NCBI GenBank assembly: GCA_021813555.1
Contig: JAKAKG010000204.1
Location: 1 to 34,119, forward strand
DNA: 34,119 nucleotides
Origin: Acidobacteriota bacterium
GTDB taxonomy: Bacteria; Acidobacteriota; UBA4820; DSQY01
Reading direction: 5' to 3'
The translations under genes and the position numbers were made by a program. Below the pieces are notes generated by a model that did not search any database, had not been told where the DNA came from, and was given only the letters and a program-made list of their open reading frames with translations. Shown piece after piece: positions 25,941-31,620 of the stretch; the stretch's first letter is position 1, and every line of letters begins with the position of its first letter.

Positions 25941-25961
25941 CGGACGCGTCTTGCGCGTCCG
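25941..25961. promoter_or_regulatory. hairpin in the uvrC 5' region
   Basis: Perfect 8-base-pair inverted repeat CGGACGCG/CGCGTCCG with a 5-base loop, 17 bases upstream of the uvrC start. It could sit in the untranslated leader or be an operator. It does not match the common LexA box (CTGT-N8-ACAG). Confidence 0.4.
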
Positions 25962-26020
25962 CCCACTACGGTATCACGTGGCGAGAACTGCGGGGGTGGT
26001 GGGAGGAGGTGACGAGTTGA

Positions 26021-26090
26021 GGGCGTGATGAGGTGAGGACGTGATGAGGTGATGCCGAGATGAAGGGATGAAGGGATGAAGAGATGAGGA
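26021..26090. repeat. tandem repeats: 2 x 16 bp then 5 x 8 bp
   Basis: Two 16-base units (GGGCGTGATGAGGTGA, then GGACGTGATGAGGTGA) run into five 8-base units of GATGAAGG type (26051-26090; some degenerate). The array lies between uvrC and the histone-like gene's terminator. No gene was seen in the rest of this 250-base spacer. Confidence 0.8.
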
Positions 26091-26104
26091 AAGGGCTGCG
26101 CCTA

Positions 26105-26136
26105 AAAAATTTGGAGAGGGGTTTGACCCCCTCTCC
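26105..26136 (-). terminator. rho-independent terminator of the histone-like gene
   Basis: Minus strand: GGAGAGGGG (26136-26128), 6-base loop, CCCCTCTCC (26121-26113), then AAATTTTTT. A perfect 9-base-pair stem with a run of six U makes this the best intrinsic terminator in the window. Confidence 0.9.
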
Positions 26137-26176
26137 ATCACAAGCTGAGGACCCTTGTAGGGGCCCCCAAGAGAAG

Positions 26177-26386
26177 TTACTTCGCCGCGGGCTTCTTGGC
26201 GGCCGGCTTCTTCGCGGCCGGCTTCTTAGCCACGGCCTTCTTGGCCGCAGGCTTCTTGGCGGCAGCCTTCGCCGTCTTCTTGGGGGCAGCCTTCTTGGGG
26301 GCAGCCTTCTTCGCCGCAACCTTCTTGGGGGCAGCCTTCTTCGCCGCCGGTTTCTTGGCCGCCGGTTTCTTCGGGGTCTCTGCCAT
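26177..26386 (-). CDS. histone H1-like Lys/Ala/Pro-rich basic protein
   Basis: A 69-residue protein made almost wholly of lysine, alanine and proline in repeats of KKPAAKK, KKAAPKK and KKVAAKK, with no acidic residue after E3. Such tails occur in eukaryotic linker histones and in bacterial H1-like and Lys-rich nucleoid proteins. They are expected to be unstructured and bind DNA or RNA. The ATG has AAGGAGG a few bases upstream. The gene has a near-consensus promoter and a strong terminator, so it looks like a well-expressed single-gene unit. The repetitive codons could change number by slippage. Bacterial PAKK-type tails also occur at the ends of larger proteins; here it is a stand-alone tail. 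Confidence 0.85.
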   Translation of the reverse strand: MAETPKKPAAKKPAAKKAAPKKVAAKKAAPKKAAPKKTAKAAAKKPAAKKAVAKKPAAKKPAAKKPAAK

Positions 26387-26464
26387 TACATCCTCCTTTG
26401 AGCACCTGCCACTACAACACCTAGACCCGACATCCCATGATGCTCAAGCCATGGTGTTGCACAT

Positions 26465-26493
26465 AATATAGAGGCAAAGTTATCAAGAGTCAA
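26465..26493 (-). promoter_or_regulatory. near-consensus sigma70-type promoter of the histone-like gene
   Basis: Minus strand: TTGACT (-35, 26493-26488), exactly 17 bases, TATATT (-10, 26470-26465). The predicted start near 26458 gives a leader of about 70 bases. This is the best-scoring promoter by eye in the window, set in unusually A/T-rich sequence. Confidence 0.8.
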
Positions 26494-26496
26494 GCG

Positions 26497-26524
26497 GTAG
26501 TGCACAGCAGTTGCCGTGCACTAC
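26497..26524. promoter_or_regulatory. 28-bp inverted repeat just upstream of the -35 box
   Basis: Perfect 9-base arms GTAGTGCAC and GTGCACTAC separated by ten bases, ending three bases upstream of the -35 box. The place and size fit the binding site of a dimeric regulator, for activation or for repression through looping. The cognate regulator is not known. Confidence 0.65.
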
Positions 26525-26706
26525 AAATTGTACCAACAAGAACTTACCGCCCCATCGGACCACTTCCATGGAACGTAGTTCCCATAAGGGTTTCAAAGCG
26601 GCCATCGGGAGCGTGAAACGAACAGCGAACTTGATGATGAGGATGGCGTAGGAGCGATCGAGGCGCAGGCGCGCGGTATGGACGCGATCGATTTTCAGGA
26701 CGGGCT

Positions 26707-26733
26707 CCCCTCCACGCGTCCCTTTCGGAGGGG
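26707..26733. terminator. hairpin downstream of plsY
   Basis: CCCCTCC/GGAGGGG with a 13-base loop, 13 bases after the plsY stop. There is no U-tract, so termination is only possible. The rest of 26525-26706 holds no supported gene. Confidence 0.4.
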
Positions 26734-26746
26734 GGTGATGGGGCGG

Positions 26747-27385
26747 TCAGTGCGAGGCTTTGCGCTGGCCCAGACGGTTCTCGGTTCCCCTCGCGATGCG
26801 CGCGATGTTGCTGGAATGTTTGAAGACGATGAGGGCGGCCAGGCCCGCGCTCACGGCAAGCGACACGGGGTGAGCCTTCATCCAAGAGCCGCCGCGCGTG
26901 AGCCAAAGGGCGGGCGGCAGGGCGAGGGCGGCGAGGACCGATCCCAGAGAAACCATGCGCGTGCCGAGCACCGAGACCAAGAAGACGGGAGCCGCCACGG
27001 CCACCGCCAGCGGCTGCGTGGCAAGATACATCCCCGCGCATGTCCCCACGCCCTTGCCTCCGCGGAAGCGCGCGAAGGCGGGGTAGACGTGGCCCATCAC
27101 CGCGCACGCTCCGCAGAGAGCCGCCGCGTCCGCCGCATCGAGGGGCAGGCGCGGGGCGGTCACCATGAGGGGAAGGCAGGCCGCGAGGGCGCCCTTGCCC
27201 ACGTCCACGATGACGACGATGAGGGCCGCCTTCCATCCCACCACGCGCAGCACGTTGGTTCCCCCCGCGTTGCCGCTCCCGTGCTCCCGGATGTCGATGC
27301 CCTTGAGCCTGCGGGCCACGAGCAGGCTCGTCGGGCAGGATCCCATGAGGTAGGAAACCAGCAGAAGGGCAATCAGAAGGAGCAT
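26747..27385 (-). CDS. plsY: acyl-phosphate:glycerol-3-phosphate acyltransferase PlsY
   Basis: Inner-membrane enzyme that puts the first acyl chain on glycerol-3-phosphate using acyl-phosphate. The 212-residue protein has about five membrane segments, starting at the N terminus (MLLLIALLLVSYLMG). The family motifs are GSCPTSLLVARRLKGIDIRE (15-34), then GSGNAGGTNVLR (36-47), and later FRGGKGVGTCAGM. The ATG lacks a good ribosome binding site, so start and expression are less certain, but the N-terminal membrane segment is typical. The DhaL/DegV gene upstream on the same strand acts in the same lipid precursor area, though a 13-unit repeat separates them. Confidence 0.94.
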   Translation of the reverse strand: MLLLIALLLVSYLMGSCPTSLLVARRLKGIDIREHGSGNAGGTNVLRVVGWKAALIVVIVDVGKGALAACLPLMVTAPRLPLDAADAAALCGACAVMGHVYPAFARFRGGKGVGTCAGMYLATQPLAVAVAAPVFLVSVLGTRMVSLGSVLAALALPPALWLTRGGSWMKAHPVSLAVSAGLAALIVFKHSSNIARIARGTENRLGQRKASH

Positions 27386-27434
27386 GGGGACGAGGGACAG
27401 GGGGCAGGAGACAAGAGGTGGCGCTTCGGGCTTC

Positions 27435-27525
27435 GCGTCTTGCGTCTCGCGTCTTGCGTCTCGCGTCTCGCGTTTCGCGTCTCGCGTCTCGCGTCTCGCA
27501 TCCTGTGTCTCGCGTCTCGCATCTT
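27435..27525. repeat. heptanucleotide tandem repeat (13 x 7 bp) at the DhaL/DegV 3' end
   Basis: Thirteen gapless units of GCGTCTC or GCGTCTT, with three degraded units (GCGTTTC, GCATCCT, GTGTCTC) and a final GCATCTT. The last two bases belong to the stop codon of the DhaL/DegV gene. The array fills most of the spacer to plsY. Confidence 0.95.
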
Positions 27526-29314
27526 AGTCCAGCCCCAGAACCGCGATGCCCGCGGCGCCTGGCCCGCCGTGCGCCGCGAGAACCGCCGAGACTTCCACCA
27601 CGGGCACGTCCTTCAGTCCCGTCAGCCGCTCAACCCGCTCCTTGTAGTACGCGGCCACGTCCGGCGCGGAGACGTGGGCGACGGCCACGCGGAAGCGTTT
27701 GTACTTGGACCACTCCCTCCGGGCCATGTCCGCCACCTTGGCCTGCACGCCGCGCGATCCGAAGGCTACTCCTCCCCGCACCACCTTGCCTTCCTGGTCG
27801 AAGGTGATGACGGGTTTCAGGTTGAGGAGCCGTGCCACGAGGCTCGTCGTGAGGCTGACGCGCCCTCCGCGCCGAGCGAAGTCCAGGTTGCGCAGGGAAA
27901 CGAAAAAGGTGAGCTGCCTCTTGAGTTCCTCCAGGCGCGCGGCGATGCGCTCGGGCGGCACCCCCTCGAGTGCCATCTCCCGCGCCTGGCCCACGAGCAG
28001 GCCCATAGCCGCGGACAGTTCGCAGCTGTCCACCACGTGCACCACCGCGCCCTTGAATTGGCTCGCGGCGGTTCGCGCGGCATTGACGGTTCCGCTCAGT
28101 CCTCCGGCAAGGGTTACCACCACGATGTCCTTCCCTGATGAGGATGCCTTCTCGAAGGCGCTCAGGTAATCGCCCACGGAGGGCTGGCTCGTCTTGGGAT
28201 GATGGGGCGAAAGGCGGCACTGCCGGATGAATCCCTCGGGGGTCAGCTCGGCTTTATCGAGAAACGCCTCGTCGCCGAAGATGACCTTGAGGGGCACCAC
28301 CTCGATGCGGCTCTCGGCCAGAAGCTCCTGCGGCAGATCGCAGGAGGAGTCCACGACGATGGCCGCCGTGGCCCGGTCCTTCATGGCCTCGTCGTGCTGC
28401 ATCTGCATGTCCTGCCGCTTCTGCTTGAGGATGGGCCCGAACCGGCGCATGGCCGCGAAGGCATCCTCCGGGTGGTCCGTGTGCAGGTGGACCTTGAGCA
28501 GACGGTCGCCGTGAACGATGACGAGGGAGTCACCCAAGGGCCCAAGCGCTTCTTCCACGGCCTCTCGGGGGACATCCGAGGCTTCCACGATGCACTCGGT
28601 GCAGTACCGAAGGGTGATCTCTTGCGGAGCGTGGGCGAACACGAAATGATCCATATCGGAAGGGCTCTCGGGAAAATCCAAGCTCCTCACGTTTCCCGTC
28701 TCCACGTATTCGGTGATCCCTTCCAGGAGGTGAATGAACCCCTGGGCGCCCGCGTCCACCACGCCGTGCTCCTTGAGAACGGCCAACTGGTCCGGCGTGC
28801 GGGCGAGGGACGCGCGGGCCTCGGTGAGGCCTTCCTTGAGGAGAATCACGAAATCGTCCGATACGTCTTGGCGGGCTACGATGACATCGCACCAGTCTTT
28901 AATCACTGTGAGGATAGTCCCTTCCCGTGGCTGGGACAGGGCTTCGTAGGCGGCCTTCTTGCCGCGCTGGGCCGCGGAGGCGAAGTCTCGCGTGGTGATG
29001 CGGAGCTTGCCGCGCAGGCCTTCGGCCAGCCCCTGAAAGAACTGGGCGAGGATGGCCCCCGAGTTGCCCTGGGAACCCATGATGGCCTGCTCGGCCAGCC
29101 CACGGCTCGCCAGGTCGATGCTCCGTCCCCGGGACTGGCGTAAGCCTTCGGCGGCGGAGGCCATGGTGAGGGACATGTTGGTGCCCGTGTCCGCGTCGGG
29201 AACGGGGTACACGTTGATCCGGTTGAGGTGCTCGCGCTTGGTGTGGAGCCAGTCGATGCCCGCGAGTACCGCCCGGCGAAACCGGCGGCCGTCCAGATAA
29301 CGAATCTTCACCAT
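27524..29314 (-). CDS. DhaL (FakA-type) / DegV (FakB-type) fusion, probable fatty-acid kinase
   Basis: Joins two parts that are usually separate proteins. Residues 1-205 form a DhaL-type ATP-binding domain with NVYPVPDADTGTNM (34-47), where D40 and D42 would hold magnesium, plus GSQGNSGAILAQFF and GVVDAGAQGF. A linker domain (about 230-310) resembles the FakA middle region. Residues 316-596 form a DegV fold with VVDSSCDLP, TSQPSVGDYLSAFE and TLAGGLSGTVNAAR, the fatty-acid binding half in FakB. The expected role is phosphorylation of exogenous fatty acids for PlsX/PlsY. The ATG at 29314 matches the family start MVKIRYLDG; the 13 codons upstream do not. It is divergent from the transporter and its stop overlaps the heptad repeat. 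Confidence 0.88.
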   Translation of the reverse strand: MVKIRYLDGRRFRRAVLAGIDWLHTKREHLNRINVYPVPDADTGTNMSLTMASAAEGLRQSRGRSIDLASRGLAEQAIMGSQGNSGAILAQFFQGLAEGLRGKLRITTRDFASAAQRGKKAAYEALSQPREGTILTVIKDWCDVIVARQDVSDDFVILLKEGLTEARASLARTPDQLAVLKEHGVVDAGAQGFIHLLEGITEYVETGNVRSLDFPESPSDMDHFVFAHAPQEITLRYCTECIVEASDVPREAVEEALGPLGDSLVIVHGDRLLKVHLHTDHPEDAFAAMRRFGPILKQKRQDMQMQHDEAMKDRATAAIVVDSSCDLPQELLAESRIEVVPLKVIFGDEAFLDKAELTPEGFIRQCRLSPHHPKTSQPSVGDYLSAFEKASSSGKDIVVVTLAGGLSGTVNAARTAASQFKGAVVHVVDSCELSAAMGLLVGQAREMALEGVPPERIAARLEELKRQLTFFVSLRNLDFARRGGRVSLTTSLVARLLNLKPVITFDQEGKVVRGGVAFGSRGVQAKVADMARREWSKYKRFRVAVAHVSAPDVAAYYKERVERLTGLKDVPVVEVSAVLAAHGGPGAAGIAVLGLD

Positions 29315-29383
29315 GCGTCTGGCTCCCCTCGGTACCCCAACCCCGCCGCCCACCCGGCGGACGGCACCCTCCCCCTATTCGCG

Positions 29384-29389
29384 ATTATA
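29384..29389 (-). promoter_or_regulatory. -10 element of the DhaL/DegV promoter
   Basis: Perfect TATAAT on the minus strand, about 70 bases before the gene's ATG. The best -35 at 18 bases is GTGCCG, so the match there is weak. It is the strongest -10 hexamer in the window. Confidence 0.55.
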
Positions 29390-29415
29390 GTACAGGAAGA
29401 GAACCGCCGGCACCC

Positions 29416-29444
29416 TTGCCAGTCCAGACGCTTTCCCGTATCCT
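29416..29444 (+). promoter_or_regulatory. promoter of the OPT transporter
   Basis: TTGCCA (29416-29421), 17-base spacer, TATCCT (29439-29444), 35 bases before the chosen ATG. It argues against a start at the TTG at 29416, which would put the start codon inside the -35 box. Confidence 0.6.
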
Positions 29445-29478
29445 GCCTCTTCGCATGTCCTTGGGAGAAGGGGGCCTC

Positions 29479-31539
29479 ATGAGTACGAACGGGCAAGAAA
29501 ACGACCGCAAAGGCTTGTTGCCGGAAAACGCCTACACCGAGCTGAAACCGGGTGAAGTGTACACGCCCATCATCTCCGCCGAGACGGGTGCACCCGAGGT
29601 GACGCGGCGGTCCGTCACCTTCGGGCTGCTCATGATCATCATCTTCTCCGCGGCGGCGTCCTACATCGCCCTCAAGCTCGGACAAGGGATCGAGACGGCC
29701 ATCCCCATCAGCATCCTGGCCGTGGGCTTCTCGGCCCTCGCCCGCCGCAAGAGCCTCCTCATCGAAAACGTGAACATCCTCGCCATCGGGGCCACCTCGG
29801 GCATCGTGGTGGGCGGCTCCGTCTTCGTCATGCCGGCCATCTTCATGCTGGGCCTCGACAAGGGGAGCACCCCCCTCCAAACCTTCCTTCAGATCTTCCT
29901 GGTGCCGTTCCTGGGCGCCGTCCTGGGCGTCCTCTTCCTCATCCCCTTCCGGCGCTACTTCACCATCGAGATGCACGGCAAACTCCCCTTCCCCGAAGGG
30001 ACCGCGACGACGGAGATCCTCGTGGCGGGCGAGAAGGGCGGGAGCCAGGCCAAGGTGCTCGTCTACGCGCTGGGCATCGGCATCGTCCTCGACTACCTGG
30101 CGCTGTCGCTCAAAACCTGGAGCGACACCTTCACCACGGCCCTGGTCTTCAAGGATTTCACGGCCAAGGTGAAGGGCGTCTTCGCCATGAACACGTCGGC
30201 CGCCGTCCTCGGGCTTGGGGTCATCATCGGCGTGAAATACGCCTCTATCATCATGGCCGGTTCCATGCTCTCCTACTTCGTCTTCATCCCGCTCTTCGCC
30301 TACGTGGCTCCTCTCACGTACGGGGCCCACACCTTCCGCGAGATTTTTTTCGGTTTCGCGGGTGATGGCGGAGCCGCCATCGCGGGCGTCAGAAACATCG
30401 GCATCGGCGGCATCTTCGCCGCGGGCGTCATCTCCATCCTGAAGATGTCCCCCGTGATCAAGCAGGCCCTCCAGCAAGTCCTCGCCCAGCTCTTTAAGAA
30501 GCACGAAGGCACGGCCAAGACCTCCCGCCTGGATCTGGACATCAAGATGACCACCGTCTTCGGTATGGCGGCGGCCCTCGCCGTGGCCATCCTCGTTTAC
30601 TTCTGGGCCGTGGTCGTGGCGGGCCAGCCCAACGCGTTCTTCCTGGCCTTCCTCTCCCTCGTCCTCACGTTTCTCATCGTGTTCCTCTTCTCGGCCGTCT
30701 CCGCCTGGGCCGTGGCCATGATTTCCGTGACCCCCATTTCGGGCATGACGCTCACCACCCTGATCATCGCCGCCGTGACCCTAGCGGCCCTGGGGCTCAA
30801 GGGACCTCCGGGCATGCTGGCCATCCTCCTCATCGGAGGCGTGGTGTGCACGGCCCTGTCCATGTCCGGCTCGCTCGTCACGCAGTTCAAGATTGGCCAC
30901 TGGCTGGGGTCCACCCCCAAGGCCATCCAATGGAGCAACATCCTGGGATCGGCGCTGGCCAGCCTCACGGTCACGGGCGTCATCATGCTCTTCGCGAAGG
31001 TGTACGGCTACGGTACGCCTACGGCCGAGCACCTGAACCCTCTCCCGGCCCCTCAGGCAGGCGCCATGGCCGCCGTGGCCAACGCCTTCATGGGCGGCCA
31101 GGACGTGCCCTGGATTCTCTACGGCCTGGGGGCCGTAGTGGCCGTCGTGGTTTCCATGCTGGGCATCTCCGCTCTCGCCTTCGCCTTGGGCATGTACCTT
31201 CCCATCGAGTTGAACAGCCCCATCCTTCTCGGCGCCGTGGTGGGCTGGCTCGTGCAGAAGTCATCCACCAGTGAAAAGCTCGCCAAGGCACGTTCCGACA
31301 AGGCCATCCTCATCGCCTCGGGCTTCATCGCGGGCGGCGCCCTCGCGGGGGTTTTCGACGGCATCACCAAGATGCTCTTGTCGGAAGTCTTCCACATGGA
31401 CGCCGACAAATTCGGCATGGGCGATTGGTTCCCCAACGTCTTCACGCCGGGCCTGCAGAACTGGCTGGGCCTTGTGGTGTTCATGGGCCTCGCCACGTTC
31501 CTTTACTGGGACGCCCGGAAGGCCAAGCTCGAAGATTAA
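29479..31539 (+). CDS. OPT-family transporter
   Basis: A 686-residue polytopic membrane protein of the oligopeptide transporter (OPT/YSL) family, predicted to import peptides or metal chelates by proton coupling. LKPGEVYTPIISAETGAPEVT lies near residues 22-42, before the first membrane segment. LKLGQGIETAIPISILA and the cytoplasmic LPFPEGTATTEIL segment follow. About 15 hydrophobic helices run to FLYWDARK near the C terminus. The ATG at 29479 has GGAGAAGGGGG upstream and lies just after the promoter. The substrate cannot be read from the sequence. The gene is divergent from the DhaL/DegV gene and convergent with the histidine kinase. Confidence 0.9.
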   Translation: MSTNGQENDRKGLLPENAYTELKPGEVYTPIISAETGAPEVTRRSVTFGLLMIIIFSAAASYIALKLGQGIETAIPISILAVGFSALARRKSLLIENVNILAIGATSGIVVGGSVFVMPAIFMLGLDKGSTPLQTFLQIFLVPFLGAVLGVLFLIPFRRYFTIEMHGKLPFPEGTATTEILVAGEKGGSQAKVLVYALGIGIVLDYLALSLKTWSDTFTTALVFKDFTAKVKGVFAMNTSAAVLGLGVIIGVKYASIIMAGSMLSYFVFIPLFAYVAPLTYGAHTFREIFFGFAGDGGAAIAGVRNIGIGGIFAAGVISILKMSPVIKQALQQVLAQLFKKHEGTAKTSRLDLDIKMTTVFGMAAALAVAILVYFWAVVVAGQPNAFFLAFLSLVLTFLIVFLFSAVSAWAVAMISVTPISGMTLTTLIIAAVTLAALGLKGPPGMLAILLIGGVVCTALSMSGSLVTQFKIGHWLGSTPKAIQWSNILGSALASLTVTGVIMLFAKVYGYGTPTAEHLNPLPAPQAGAMAAVANAFMGGQDVPWILYGLGAVVAVVVSMLGISALAFALGMYLPIELNSPILLGAVVGWLVQKSSTSEKLAKARSDKAILIASGFIAGGALAGVFDGITKMLLSEVFHMDADKFGMGDWFPNVFTPGLQNWLGLVVFMGLATFLYWDARKAKLED

Positions 31540-31567
31540 CGGCGGCATATAAAGCGAGTGAACTACC

Positions 31568-31595
31568 GAGCGCGGGAGGGAGACCTTCCGCGCTC
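31568..31595. terminator. shared hairpin between convergent genes
   Basis: A 12-base-pair stem from GAGCGCGGGAGG and CCTTCCGCGCTC (one G-T pair) with a GAGA tetraloop of GNRA type. It sits midway between the OPT stop and the kinase stop and could serve both strands. No U-tract is seen. Confidence 0.55.
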
Positions 31596-31620
31596 TCGCG
31601 TTGCGGCTTCGAGAAGGCCG

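Noticed and set aside
25941-25961. LexA/SOS box before uvrC
   Set aside because: The inverted repeat CGGACGCG/CGCGTCCG does not resemble the known LexA boxes (CTGT-N8-ACAG or GAAC-N4-GTTC).
24056-26020. Long open frame on the plus strand opposite uvrC (654 codons)
   Set aside because: Composition is typical of an antisense shadow in high-GC DNA. The minus-strand frame is an unmistakable uvrC with all domains.
26486-26748. Minus-strand open stretch between plsY and the histone-like gene, with a plausible-looking hydrophobic segment
   Set aside because: No ATG, GTG or TTG near its beginning, no ribosome binding site, and it runs through the palindrome and promoter. It could be a decayed gene, but no family was recognised.
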